A stretch of 64,000 nucleotides of DNA from Haloarcula ordinaria (GTDB lineage: Archaea; Halobacteriota; Halobacteria; Halobacteriales; Haloarculaceae). Below the pieces are notes generated by a model, which ran no database searches, had not been told where the DNA came from, and saw nothing but the letters and a program-made list of their open reading frames with translations. This document shows positions 35,708-45,126 of this stretch, piece after piece (within the stretch, counting starts at the first letter, position 1; every line of letters starts with the position of its first letter). The DNA is taken from NCBI RefSeq assembly GCF_029338275.1, contig NZ_CP119789.1, positions 558,001 to 622,000 of the forward strand, in the 5' to 3' direction. Position numbers and translations under genes: made by a program.

Positions 35708-36041
35708 GGGACGCAGGGCCGAACAAAGTTACGCGGGTGCGAGTACGTTTGGTACCACTTACCGCGATAACGAGTCTGTTACAGTAACCCTTCGACGAGT
35801 ACTACCACCGTGACAGCTCCGGCGACGCGAGCGGCGGGGGCGAATCAGCGCGCGTGAGGCCGGACGCGCGGCGCCCCGGAGTCCGCCAGTTCGCACACAC
35901 GAATCCGATCAGTGACAACAACAGGAACACGCCGACAGACGAGCCCGGGACCGGAACCGAGACGCCAATCGCCCGAGAACCGTCCGCTCAGCCTACATTA
36001 TGAAGGGACAGAATTAACAACACTCGTAGGTAAGGCCATCC
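35708..36041. other. Gene-free stretch before the GH97 gene
   Basis: No gene with a start codon is visible. It holds an 11-base palindrome GTTACAGTAAC (35778-35788) and, near 36011-36018, an AT-rich AGAATTAACA element about 30 bases before the GH97 ATG that could be its TATA region. A minus-strand hydrophobic stretch without a start is noted under rejected items. Confidence 0.4.
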
Positions 36042-39000
36042 ATGTCCGACGATGACAAGGGTGGCGCCGACGCCGGCTCGGCCCCGTTGACCGACGGGAC
36101 GAGCCGCCACCAGTCGCTGGCGCGGCACGCGTCCACCCCTGTCCCCACGAGCGCGGTTACCGAGCTGGTCGTCGACGGGTCGACGGCCAGCGAGCAGTCC
36201 GTCTCGTCCCCCAGCGGTGACGCCACGATCACGTTCGAGCTCGTCGACGGCCGACCGTTCTACAGCGTCTCGTATCGCGGTCGCACACCCGTCGCACCCT
36301 CCACGCTCGGGTTCGAGTTCGCCCACCAGCCGGACCTCCTCGAGGGGTTCGAGGTGACGGGTGCCGAGCGGACCACGAGCGACACCATCTGGGAGCCCGT
36401 CTGGGGCGAACACGCGTCGATTCGCGACCACTACAACGAGCTGACCGTCGGCCTCGAACACGCCTCCGGCCAGCACCTCAACCTCACGTTCCGGGCCTAC
36501 GACGACGGGGTCGCGTTCCGGTACGTGATTCCTTCCGACGCCGGGATGGACGGGTTCACCGTCACCGCCGAGCGGACGGGCTTCGACTTCGCCGGCGACT
36601 TCAGCACCTGGTGGATTCCGAACAACTGGAACAACTACGAGTACGTCTATCAGAACACGCCGCTCTCGGAGGCCGGCTACGACTACGGCAACCACGACAA
36701 GACCTCCGACGTCGACGGCATGAACACGCCGCTGACGATGCGCGTCGACGACGACTGCTACATGGCCATCCACGAGGCGGCGCTGACCGACTGGGCCGAG
36801 ATGACGCTGACGCGGTACCACGACCAGCCCACGCGGTTCGAGTCCGACCTGGTCCCGTACCCCGACTACGTGCGCCGGGTCGTCGGCGTCGCGCCCCACG
36901 CCTCGCCGTGGCGGACGTTCACCTTCGGCGAGCGGCCGGGCGACCTGCTCGAATCGACCCTGACCCTGAACCTCAACGAGCCCTGTGCCTACGAGGACAC
37001 CGACTGGATCGAGCCCCAGAAGTACTGCGGCGTCTGGTGGGAGATCCACATCGGGAAGACCACCTGGGAGCCCGGCCCGAACGTCGGCGCGACCACCGAG
37101 AACGTCAAGGAGTACATCGATTTCGCCGCCGAACACGGCATCGAGAACGTGTTCGCCGAGGGGTGGAACTCCGGGTGGGGAGACGGCGACAACAAGCCCG
37201 ACGACGGCCCCTTCGGCTGGGAGGACATGCTGTTTACCGAGACCCACGACCGCTTCGACTTCGAAGGGGTCACCGAGTACGCAACGGAGCAGGGCGTCAG
37301 CTTCATGGCCCACAACGAGACGGGGTCGAACGTCGCCGGCCTCGACCGCTTCTCCTACGAGTCCCAGCTCGAAGACGCCTTCCAGCTGTACGCCGAGGCC
37401 GGCATCCGAGCGGTGAAGACCGGCTACGTCAACGAGGACGGCGTGTACATGGACGACTCCGGGGTCAGGTACCACCACCACTCCCAGCCGGTCATCAACC
37501 ACTACGACCACGTCGTCCGGACGGCCGCGAAGTACCACCTGATGATAAACAACCACGAGCCGGTCAAGCCGACGGGCAAGCGCCGCACCTACCCGAACTT
37601 CATGACCCGCGAAGGGGTCTCCGGGATGGAGTACCAGAACTTCCGGGGCGGCGGGAACCCGCCGAGCCACACGCCGAGTCTGGCCTTCACCCGGATGCTC
37701 GCCGGCCCCGTCGACTACAACACCGGTATCTTCAACCTGACCTACCGGGAGTACACCGGAACGCGGGTCAACAACACCCGGGCCCGGGAACTCGCCCAGC
37801 TGGTCATCTTCCACAGCGGCCTCCAGATGGTGACCGACCGGCCGGAGAACTACGACTTCGACCGCGAGGCCTTCGAGTTCGTGAAAGCGGTCCCGGTCGA
37901 CTGGGACGAGACACGGGTGCTGACCGGCGACATCGGCCAGCACGTCACCATCGCCCGCCGCTCGGGCGAGGACTGGTGGCTCGGCACTGCCGTCGCCGAC
38001 CCCGAGTGGGTCCCCATCGAACTGGACTTCCTCTCTGGCACCTACGACGCCCACGTCTACCAGGACGGCTACAAGGCGACGACCTACGGCTACGAGTCGG
38101 CGGTCGACGTCCAGCACTTCGAGATCGAGGGCGGCGACACCCTGTGGGCACCGCTCCCCCACGGCGGCGGCCAGGCGGTCCACCTGACGCCGGCGACGGG
38201 CGACCTGCGCCCCATCCCGGGCCACTACGAGACGTTCTCGTCGGCCCCAGAGCACGACGTGGCCTACGACGCCGCCGAGTTCACCATCGAGACGGCCGGC
38301 GAGGGGTTGTGGGGCGGCACCGACGACTACACCGTCGTCTACGAACCCGACGCGGTGGGGCCCGACGGTCGGGTCGAAGCCGCCGTTACGAGCCAGGCCG
38401 GGACCGACCCGGCCGCCCGGTCGGGCGTCGTCCTGCGCAACGACGTCACCGGGACCGGCGAGTCGCTGGGCTACGTCGCGCTCGTCGTGACGCCGGACCT
38501 CGGCGTCCACCTGCAGTGGGACGGGAACGACGACGGCCACATCGACCGCGCGGTCGGTGCGTTCGGGTCGACGCCGGTGCGCCTCCGCCTGGAGCGCGAC
38601 GGGGCGACCTTCGAGGGGCTGTACAGCACCGACGGCGGCACCACCTGGGACTCGGTCGGGACCTGTACCGTCGAGTCGGCCGCCGAGCGACAGGACGCCG
38701 CGCTCGTCCACAGCGCCAGTACGGCGGAGGGCGGGCGAGCGACGTTCGACGACTTCCGGGTCGACGACCGCATCCCGATGACCCGGCCGCTCCCCGACGG
38801 GCTGACGGCATTCGACACCAGCGGCGCGGAGTTCGGCCTCGACCAGAACGGCGAGACGCTCCATATCAACGCCGCCGGCCGCGACGTCTGGACCGACGAC
38901 GACGAGTACGGTGCCATCGTCGACCCCGACAGCCTCGCTGACGGCGGGTCGGTCGTCGCCAGGGTGACCGGCCAGGAGGACAGTCACGACTGGGCCAAAG

Positions 39001-39347
39001 CCGGTATCATGGTCCGCAACGACGCGACGGACGCCGGGCGCTCCGGCGGATACGCCGCGCTGTCGGTGACGCCGTTCAACGGCCTCCAGTTCGCCTGGGA
39101 CGCTGACGGCGACGGCTACCTCGACAGCGACGAACGCGACGCCGAGACGTACGCGCCGCTCTGGCTCCGCATCGAGCGCGACGGGGCCACGTTCACCGGG
39201 TCGTACAGCAAGGACGGCGAAGACTGGACGGCCCTGGGCAGCGTCGAACTGACGGACGCCGACCCGCGCCAGGACGCGGCCGTGTTCACCTGCTCGCACA
39301 CCAACTCGAAGGGCATCGCCGAGTTCGACGAGTTCACCGTCGGGTAG
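36042..39347 (+). CDS. GH97 glycoside hydrolase with two C-terminal beta-sandwich modules
   Basis: An 1101-residue protein. Residues about 40-300 form the N-terminal GH97 beta-sandwich, 310-600 the barrel (YCGVWWEIHIGKTTW; HGIENVFAEGWNSGW), 600-735 the C-terminal beta domain. E506 in NNHEPVKPTG and E530 in EGVSGMEYQ are 24 apart, like the base and acid E508/E532 of the inverting alpha-glucosidase SusB. Two related modules follow (about 745-905 and 925-1100), each with a VVLRND/IMVRND-type strand and RLERDGATF or RIERDGATF. No signal peptide or Tat motif precedes the catalytic part, and a TAG at 36027 blocks extension. Probably an alpha-glucan-type enzyme; location unclear. Confidence 0.88.
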   Translation: MSDDDKGGADAGSAPLTDGTSRHQSLARHASTPVPTSAVTELVVDGSTASEQSVSSPSGDATITFELVDGRPFYSVSYRGRTPVAPSTLGFEFAHQPDLLEGFEVTGAERTTSDTIWEPVWGEHASIRDHYNELTVGLEHASGQHLNLTFRAYDDGVAFRYVIPSDAGMDGFTVTAERTGFDFAGDFSTWWIPNNWNNYEYVYQNTPLSEAGYDYGNHDKTSDVDGMNTPLTMRVDDDCYMAIHEAALTDWAEMTLTRYHDQPTRFESDLVPYPDYVRRVVGVAPHASPWRTFTFGERPGDLLESTLTLNLNEPCAYEDTDWIEPQKYCGVWWEIHIGKTTWEPGPNVGATTENVKEYIDFAAEHGIENVFAEGWNSGWGDGDNKPDDGPFGWEDMLFTETHDRFDFEGVTEYATEQGVSFMAHNETGSNVAGLDRFSYESQLEDAFQLYAEAGIRAVKTGYVNEDGVYMDDSGVRYHHHSQPVINHYDHVVRTAAKYHLMINNHEPVKPTGKRRTYPNFMTREGVSGMEYQNFRGGGNPPSHTPSLAFTRMLAGPVDYNTGIFNLTYREYTGTRVNNTRARELAQLVIFHSGLQMVTDRPENYDFDREAFEFVKAVPVDWDETRVLTGDIGQHVTIARRSGEDWWLGTAVADPEWVPIELDFLSGTYDAHVYQDGYKATTYGYESAVDVQHFEIEGGDTLWAPLPHGGGQAVHLTPATGDLRPIPGHYETFSSAPEHDVAYDAAEFTIETAGEGLWGGTDDYTVVYEPDAVGPDGRVEAAVTSQAGTDPAARSGVVLRNDVTGTGESLGYVALVVTPDLGVHLQWDGNDDGHIDRAVGAFGSTPVRLRLERDGATFEGLYSTDGGTTWDSVGTCTVESAAERQDAALVHSASTAEGGRATFDDFRVDDRIPMTRPLPDGLTAFDTSGAEFGLDQNGETLHINAAGRDVWTDDDEYGAIVDPDSLADGGSVVARVTGQEDSHDWAKAGIMVRNDATDAGRSGGYAALSVTPFNGLQFAWDADGDGYLDSDERDAETYAPLWLRIERDGATFTGSYSKDGEDWTALGSVELTDADPRQDAAVFTCSHTNSKGIAEFDEFTVG

Positions 39348-39414
39348 CGACCACGCCGCGCCGGTTTATCGCAGTTTTCGTGGACTTATCACGACGTGGT
39401 GCCACCTCCCGTCG

Positions 39415-39867
39415 ATGAGCGTTCGCGCGATGTTCAACGAGATTCCGTTCGTCGAGGAGCTGGGCATAGAGATGACCGCCGCAGCGGACGGCCACGCCGA
39501 GGCACACCTCCCGCTGCGCGACGAGCACTCCTCGAACCCCTACTCGCGAATCGCCCACGGCGGCGTCACGTACTCGCTGGCCGACACCGTCGGTGGGGCG
39601 GCCGTCGTCTCCGTCTCGGGGACCATCTCGCCGACGGTCGACATGCGCATGGACTACCTCGCGCCGGCGACCGACGACCTGCGGGCCGAGGCCGACGTCG
39701 TCAGGAACGGGGGGAGCGTCGCCGTCGTCGACGTCGAGGTGTACGACGACGACGGGCACCACGTGGCCAGCGCTCGCGGGACGTACAAGACAGACGGCGA
39801 GCGCGGCGAGTCGCCCTGGACCGAGGGGGTCGACGAGGCCGAGATGGCGACGTTACAGAACGACTGA
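39415..39867 (+). CDS. PaaI-family hot-dog thioesterase
   Basis: A 150-residue acyl-CoA thioesterase-like protein. Seen: FVEELGIEMTAAADGHAEAH, YSRIAHGGVTYSLADTVGGA with the HGG active-site loop, and PTVDMRMDYLAPA. One hot-dog domain, likely a tetramer as in PaaI. The ATG at 39415 is 67 bases after the GH97 stop; independent transcription is likely. It converges with the antiporter gene, whose stop is one base away. Confidence 0.9.
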   Translation: MSVRAMFNEIPFVEELGIEMTAAADGHAEAHLPLRDEHSSNPYSRIAHGGVTYSLADTVGGAAVVSVSGTISPTVDMRMDYLAPATDDLRAEADVVRNGGSVAVVDVEVYDDDGHHVASARGTYKTDGERGESPWTEGVDEAEMATLQND

Positions 39868-39868
39868 G

Positions 39869-41806
39869 TCAGCCGGTTCCGACGAGCTCCATCCCGTCTC
39901 TGACCGAGTCGCGCCGCCCCAGTAGGGTCACCATATCGCCCTCCTGGATGACGTAGTCCGCCGTCGGGACGTCCGCGTTGTCGTGGCCCTCGCCGCTGAC
40001 CAGCGCGACGAGACACGCCTCGGGGAGCATCGGCCCGACTTCACGGATCGACTTCCCGACGATGTCGGGGTTGGTCACCGCCACCTCCTGGACGTCGCCG
40101 ACGCGACCGACGTCGGTCATCCAGTGGGCGATGGCGGGCCGCTCGATCTGGTTGTCGATGGCCCACGCCGTCGCCATCGCCGAGGAGATGGTCCGCACGC
40201 CGAGGTCCTCGAAGGCCTCGACGTTGTCGGGGTTGTTCGCGCGGGCGATGACGCGGTCGACGCCGAACTTCGAGCTCGCCAGCTGCGAGACCAGCAAGTT
40301 CACGTCGTCGTCACCAGTGGCGGCGATGACGGTCTTGGCGTTCTCGGCGCCCGCCGACCGCAACACGTCCGTGTCGGTCCCGTCACCGATCTCGACGGTG
40401 TACCCCTCGTTCCGCGCTCGTTCGACGACCTGTTCGTCCTGTTCGATGATGACGACGTTCTCGCCTCGGTCTTCGAGGCGCTCGGCGAGCGCTCGGCCCA
40501 CCTTGCCGCCGCCGACGATGATGAGTCGCATTGGTATCACGTCCAGTTGTTCCGCGAGGAATCGCGCGAGGCCGCCCTCGAAGAGCGCCGTGGCGAAGAT
40601 GACCAGGAAGACGGTCCCCAGCAGAATCTCCGCCTGCGTGCTCAGCGCCGCGGCCTCGGCGAGCAGTTGCGTGGCCTCCTCGCCGCTCGCGTTGGCCGCC
40701 TCCGTCCGCAGTTCCGCCGCCACGTTGTTCAGCTCGACGGCGAAGAGCGTCGCGACCGACGCCGGGATGATACCCCTCGGGCCGACGAAGCTGACGAAGA
40801 GCTTCTCGTTGGTAGTAAAACGGTCGCCGACCGTCGAGACGAACACCAGGAACGGCCGGATGACCAGCGCGACGGCGAAGACGACGACGAGGCCGGGGAT
40901 GCCGACCCGCATCAGCGCCGCCAGGTCGAGCTGGGCCGCCAGCGCGATGAAGACGAAAGAGAGCACCAACAGCGTGATGTCGCCCTTGAACGACTCGATG
41001 TCCTCCTCGTATGGGTGGTCGATGTTCCCCAGCGCGATCCCGGCCGTCGCGGCGGCGGCGACGCCGGCCTCCGTCGCGATGGTGTTGGCCGCCGCGTACG
41101 CGACGAGCGCCCCGGCCAGCACCAGCAGTCGCGCGTTCCGCGGGGCGTCGCCCGGCGAGAGGTCGACGTACTGCAGCAGGTAGTAGAGGACGCCGGCGAG
41201 GACGAGCCCGACCAGCAGACCGGTGCCCAGTCGGAGCGCGAACGCCTGGAGCAGCCCCTCGCTCGACGCGACGGGGTTGACCGTCTCGAAGACGACGACG
41301 GCGATGATAGCCGCGGTGACGTCGTTGACGATGCCCTCCGTCTCTAAGGCCGTCGCGACCCGGTCCCGGACCGGTACCACGTTCAGGATGGGCGTGATGA
41401 CCGTCGGCCCCGTGGCGACCAGCAGCGCACCGATGAGGACGGCGAGGTTCCAGTCGACACCGAAGGCGAACTTGACCGCAGTCGCCGTGCCGACGAGGGC
41501 GATGGCCGCCCCCAGCGTCACCAGGCGGAACGTCGCAGTCGGTGCCTCGCGGATGCGCTCGAAGCGGAGGTGGTAGGCCCCCTCGAAGACGATGATGGCC
41601 ACGGCCAGGCCGACGATGGCCGACAGCGCGCCGCCGAACGTGGTGTCGGTGACGAGGCCGAGGCCGGGCTGGCCGATGAGGACGCCGACGAGCAGGTAGA
41701 AGATGATGCTCGGCACCCGGAGCCTGGCGGCGAGCAGCTGGGCGAGCACGCCCAGCCCGATGATACCGGCGACGAGTGGGATGAGCAGTTGCGAGCTACC
41801 GGCCAC
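39869..41806 (-). CDS. CPA1-type Na+/H+ antiporter with TrkA-N/TrkA-C domains
   Basis: A 645-residue cation/proton antiporter. An N-terminal membrane domain of 12 or so helices (about 5-415) contains TGPTVITPILNVVPVRDRVA and EGIVNDVTAAIIAVVVFE, the CPA1 ND motif region. The cytoplasmic part has an NAD-binding TrkA-N domain (LIIVGGGKVGRALAERLEDR, acidic strand IIEQDE) and a TrkA-C domain to the end. Start is GTG 41806: the minus strand has GGAGG six bases before it, an unusually clear ribosome site. A TTTATC promoter-like element lies about 45 bases upstream. Confidence 0.9.
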   Translation of the reverse strand: MAGSSQLLIPLVAGIIGLGVLAQLLAARLRVPSIIFYLLVGVLIGQPGLGLVTDTTFGGALSAIVGLAVAIIVFEGAYHLRFERIREAPTATFRLVTLGAAIALVGTATAVKFAFGVDWNLAVLIGALLVATGPTVITPILNVVPVRDRVATALETEGIVNDVTAAIIAVVVFETVNPVASSEGLLQAFALRLGTGLLVGLVLAGVLYYLLQYVDLSPGDAPRNARLLVLAGALVAYAAANTIATEAGVAAAATAGIALGNIDHPYEEDIESFKGDITLLVLSFVFIALAAQLDLAALMRVGIPGLVVVFAVALVIRPFLVFVSTVGDRFTTNEKLFVSFVGPRGIIPASVATLFAVELNNVAAELRTEAANASGEEATQLLAEAAALSTQAEILLGTVFLVIFATALFEGGLARFLAEQLDVIPMRLIIVGGGKVGRALAERLEDRGENVVIIEQDEQVVERARNEGYTVEIGDGTDTDVLRSAGAENAKTVIAATGDDDVNLLVSQLASSKFGVDRVIARANNPDNVEAFEDLGVRTISSAMATAWAIDNQIERPAIAHWMTDVGRVGDVQEVAVTNPDIVGKSIREVGPMLPEACLVALVSGEGHDNADVPTADYVIQEGDMVTLLGRRDSVRDGMELVGTG

Positions 41807-42011
41807 TGGTGTCCTCCATGTGTGCGGGCCAACGACCCCGTTGTTGATAAACGCGTCTACTGCGCCCAGTTGACGTCGGGTCCGAGGCGGGGCAGAGACC
41901 GGTGCGACAGGCCTGATGACTCGCCGAGAGGTTTTTTCTCCGGCCTGTCCTACGTGTCGACATGGACAGACGCGCGGTTCGAGACGCCGCAGCCGACGGG
42001 TGGGCAGTGCC

Positions 42012-43322
42012 GTGACGACCCTCACCGACCCAGTGAGCCTCGGCGGGCTGTCCCTCCCGAACCGGCTGTATCGCGCTCCCGTCCTCGAATGTGCTGGCAA
42101 CGGCCCGGACGCCGTCGAGACGCTCGTGCGGGAGCTCGAACCGTCCGCCCAGTCGGGTGTTGGCCTCGTCTTTCAGGGGGCGAGCATCGTCACCGACCGG
42201 GGCGGCTGTGCCGCGCCGAACATGACCCGGGTCCACGACCCGTCGTTCGTCGCCGACCTCTCGCGGCTGACCGACGCGGTCCACGACGCCGGCGGGACAA
42301 TCTTCGTCCAGCTGGCCCACGGCGGCCTCCGGAGCATGAGCACCTGGCACGCCGAGTACCGCGAGCGCCACCCCGACCAGCGCCAACTAGCGGTCTCGGA
42401 GCCGCCGTGGCAACTGCGGGCGCTGGACAGCGCGGGAATCATCTCGCTGAAACCCGACGTGCTCTCGACGGCCGAGGTGTGGGACCTGGCCGAGCAGTTC
42501 GGTCGCGTGGCCGGGTCCGTGGCCGACGCCGGCTACGACGGCATCCATCTCTCGGCGGCGAACATGAGCATCGTCCAGCAGTTCCTCTCGCCCTTCTACA
42601 ACCGACGGGACGACGAGTTCGCCGACGGCGTCCGGTTCCTGGAGGCCATCCACGACGCCGTCCGCGAGCACGCGGGCGACGTCCCGCTGGTGACGAAGGT
42701 GCCGGCCGAGACCGTCGCGCCCAGTTTCGTTCGGCGGTATATCTCGCGCCCGGAGGCCGTCCGTATCGCCGAGCGCCTCGCCGACGTCGGCTACGACGCG
42801 CTCGTGCCGGTCGAGGTCTCGACGTTCTGGGACATGAGCATCGTCCGCGGGGCGTTCCCCGACCGAGCCTGGGCGGCAAGCGACCTGCAGGACGACTACG
42901 CGGCCGCGTTCGGGGGCCCGGTCCGCGCGCGAGCGGTCGAGCTGCTGAATCGACTACAGGCCCGGCGGTTCGGGCCCCGGGCTGGCTGGAACGCCGAGTT
43001 CTGTCGCGAGGTCCGCGAACGCGTCGACGTCCCGGTGTTGCTCGAGGGTGGCGTGCGGACGCGGGCAGACTGCGACCGGTTCCTGGGCGCGGGTGACGAC
43101 CCGCCCGCCGCGGACATGGTCGGTATGGCCCGGCCCTTCTACGCCGAGCCGCGGCTCGGCGCTCGGCTGCTCGATGGCCACGACGCCCTCTGTGCGAGCT
43201 GTAACAACTGCACCGTCCCCCAGGTGACCGGCGAACCGGGCCGGTGCCGGACCCCCTCGGTCGTCCGAGAGCAAGCCCGGCTCGAACAGGAAGATGCCTA
43301 CGAGCGAACGAAAACCGACTGA
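42012..43322 (+). CDS. NADH:flavin oxidoreductase (Old Yellow Enzyme family)
   Basis: A 436-residue TIM-barrel flavoprotein. Seen: GGLSLPNRLYRAPVLECAGN, FVQLAHGG with the substrate-binding region, GYDGIHLSAANMSIVQQFLSPFYNRRDD, and a C-terminal VLLEGGVRTRADCDRFL and VGMARPFYAEP. The segment CASCNNCTVP and the later C of GRC give C-x2-C-x2-C-x11-C, similar to the [4Fe-4S] site of 2,4-dienoyl-CoA reductases, although the second NAD-binding domain of those enzymes is absent. Start GTG 42012. Confidence 0.87.
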   Translation: MTTLTDPVSLGGLSLPNRLYRAPVLECAGNGPDAVETLVRELEPSAQSGVGLVFQGASIVTDRGGCAAPNMTRVHDPSFVADLSRLTDAVHDAGGTIFVQLAHGGLRSMSTWHAEYRERHPDQRQLAVSEPPWQLRALDSAGIISLKPDVLSTAEVWDLAEQFGRVAGSVADAGYDGIHLSAANMSIVQQFLSPFYNRRDDEFADGVRFLEAIHDAVREHAGDVPLVTKVPAETVAPSFVRRYISRPEAVRIAERLADVGYDALVPVEVSTFWDMSIVRGAFPDRAWAASDLQDDYAAAFGGPVRARAVELLNRLQARRFGPRAGWNAEFCREVRERVDVPVLLEGGVRTRADCDRFLGAGDDPPAADMVGMARPFYAEPRLGARLLDGHDALCASCNNCTVPQVTGEPGRCRTPSVVREQARLEQEDAYERTKTD

Positions 43323-43434
43323 GACAGCGTGTCACACCCCGCCAGCGCAGAATAGTTGGACGGCCAACACGTAGTTTCATCGACTGAGAGCCTGAGAGAA
43401 AGGCTGATACGGTTCGGCCACCGAGCGTCGGCAA

Positions 43435-44277
43435 ATGAGTGGCGAGATACAGTCGGACCGCGTCGCGGTGACCGTCGACGGGGCAGACGTCGACATCCAC
43501 TACCGGACCGGCGGCGAGGGGCCGCCACTGGTCTTTCTGCACGGTATCGGGCTCGACGCCGCCACGGTGTCGTGGCGACACGCGCTCCCGGCACTTGCCG
43601 AAGACCGGACCGTCTACGCGCCCGACCTCCCTGGCCACGGCGAGAGCGACAAGCCCGACCGGGCGTACACCACCGATTACTACCTCGAAGCGGTCGACGC
43701 GTTCCTCGACGCCCTCGACGTCGAGCGGCCGGCGATGGCAGGCCTCTCGATGGGTGGCGCGCTCGCACTGGGCCACGCGCTCGACGGCGGCCCGGTCGAA
43801 CGGCTCGTCCTCGTGGGCAGCTACGGCCTCGGTCGGGACGCCTACTGGCGGCAGGCGGCCAGCGGCGTCCTCCAGACGCCGTTCTTCGGGACCATGCTCT
43901 GGCAGGGCCTGAGCGCCTCGAAGCCCGCCATCCGGACGAGCCTGCGGAGCATGGGCGCCACCGAGCCCTCCCAGCAGCTGGTCGAGGACGTCGACTCGGC
44001 CGTCGACGCCCGAACCGTCCGGGCGATGCGCCGCTGGCAGCGCCACGAGTTCCAGCACAGCGGGTTCAGGACCGACTACTCGGACCGGTTAGACGAGATC
44101 GGCGTCCCGACGCTGATGGTCCACGGGCGCGCGGACCCCCTGTTGCCGACGCGCTGGTCGCGACAGGCGGGCGAGGCGCTCAGCGACGCTCAGGTCGAGA
44201 TATTCGAGAACTGCGGTCACTGCCCACCCCGTGAGCGCCCCGAGCGGTTCAACCGGGCAGTGCGGTCGTTCTGTTAG
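43435..44277 (+). CDS. Alpha/beta hydrolase
   Basis: A 280-residue serine hydrolase of the alpha/beta fold. Nucleophile elbow GLSMGG (about 103-108), oxyanion region LVFLHGIGLD (about 32-41), acid in HGRADPLLP and catalytic His in ENCGHCPPRERPERF near the end. Next to the PHA cluster and overlapping phaJ by four bases tail to tail, so a role in PHA or ester turnover is conceivable but not shown. Confidence 0.88.
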   Translation: MSGEIQSDRVAVTVDGADVDIHYRTGGEGPPLVFLHGIGLDAATVSWRHALPALAEDRTVYAPDLPGHGESDKPDRAYTTDYYLEAVDAFLDALDVERPAMAGLSMGGALALGHALDGGPVERLVLVGSYGLGRDAYWRQAASGVLQTPFFGTMLWQGLSASKPAIRTSLRSMGATEPSQQLVEDVDSAVDARTVRAMRRWQRHEFQHSGFRTDYSDRLDEIGVPTLMVHGRADPLLPTRWSRQAGEALSDAQVEIFENCGHCPPRERPERFNRAVRSFC

Positions 44278-44879
44278 TTCGGCAGGTCGTCGATGAGGAC
44301 GACGGCTTCCCCGTCGATGACCACCGTGTCTTCCTTGACGACGCGCGTCGTCAGGCGGTACTGGTCGTCGCCGAGGTCCTCGACGATCTCACACTCGGCG
44401 GTGAGCCGGTCACCGATGCGGACCGGGTTGTGGAACTCGAGGTCCTGTGAGAGGTAGATGGTGAGGCCGGGCAGCCGGGCCAGCGCGGCGCTGATGAGGC
44501 TCCCGACGAGGGTCCCGTGGGCGATGCGCCCGCGGAACCGGGTCTGCTCCGCGAACTCGTCGTCGAGGTGGAGCGGGTTCGTGTCGCCGCTGGCGGCGGC
44601 GAACTGGCGGATGTCGTTCTCCGAGAGCGTCTTGGTGAACTCAGACTGGTCGCCGACGCCGAGGCGGTCCGGGTGGTCCGCCGACAGCGAGACGTGCCAC
44701 TCCGGCAGGTCCTCGTTGGGTTCGATTCGGTCGACAGGTGCTACGTCCTCTCCCTCCCCGTGCTGGACCCCGAACGCGGCGAAGGCTGCCCGATTCGCCG
44801 CGACGACGCTGTTGAACATGTGTGAGGACGTCTCAGTCCAGGTGTCCAGCAGCGGGTTCCGATGAGATTCAGAACTCAT
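44274..44879 (-). CDS. phaJ: MaoC-type (R)-enoyl-CoA hydratase (PhaJ)
   Basis: A 201-residue protein with a C-terminal MaoC/hot-dog domain. The hydratase 2 motif is visible as FAAASGDTNPLHLDDEFA (catalytic Asp and His), followed by GRIAHGTLVGSLISA. It turns trans-2-enoyl-CoA into (R)-3-hydroxyacyl-CoA, monomers for PHA synthase. The N-terminal 75 residues (LLDTWTETSSHMFNSVVAAN) are typical of the haloarchaeal form. ATG 44879 preceded 24 bases upstream by a TATA-like element. Divergent from phaR. Confidence 0.88.
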   Translation of the reverse strand: MSSESHRNPLLDTWTETSSHMFNSVVAANRAAFAAFGVQHGEGEDVAPVDRIEPNEDLPEWHVSLSADHPDRLGVGDQSEFTKTLSENDIRQFAAASGDTNPLHLDDEFAEQTRFRGRIAHGTLVGSLISAALARLPGLTIYLSQDLEFHNPVRIGDRLTAECEIVEDLGDDQYRLTTRVVKEDTVVIDGEAVVLIDDLPN

Positions 44880-44902
44880 TGGCCGATAAGTTAGGGGTCG
44901 GG

Positions 44903-44910
44903 CTATTAAA
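44903..44910 (-). promoter_or_regulatory. TATA-like element of phaJ
   Basis: Minus-strand TTTAATAG ends 24 bases before the phaJ ATG, a spacing that would give a leaderless transcript, common in haloarchaea. Assigned from position and sequence only. Confidence 0.45.
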
Positions 44911-45053
44911 CCTTGGTGATGGTTCATCGTCCTCGGCTGATACAAGCCGTCTATCCCGTGGAAACGGTTGTTTACCGTTCTCCCGGTAGACACGAAATCG
45001 AGTCTTAGCCGGGCGAGCGCCGTAAGATCGACCGTTCAGACCTTCCGCCGTCT

Positions 45054-45120
45054 GATGGTAACGAATGGTTTCAGATGGTATTCAGCGGAAGTTTTAAGTT
45101 CCTGAGGGGTATAGATGGTA
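45054..45120 (+). promoter_or_regulatory. phaR promoter with three phased GATGGTA boxes
   Basis: GATGGTA occurs at 45054-45060, 45074-45080 and 45114-45120, exactly 20 and 40 bases apart, so all three lie on the same helix face. The TATA element TTTTAAG (45092-45098) fills the place where a fourth box would fall. The phaR ATG is at 45127. In Haloferax mediterranei the AbrB-like PhaR represses its own phaRP promoter; these boxes are candidate PhaR sites. Confidence 0.55.
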
Positions 45121-45126
45121 GTACCG

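Noticed and set aside
35828..35985. Minus-strand hydrophobic stretch (VGVFLLLSLIGFVCANWR) after a Pro/Gly/Ser run, like a C-terminal anchor
   Set aside because: A stop lies immediately upstream in frame and there is no start; at most a gene remnant.
35988..39299. Uninterrupted minus-strand frame of about 1100 codons opposite the GH97 gene
   Set aside because: Translation is Arg/Val/Gly repeats without domains; such antisense frames are common where third positions are G or C.
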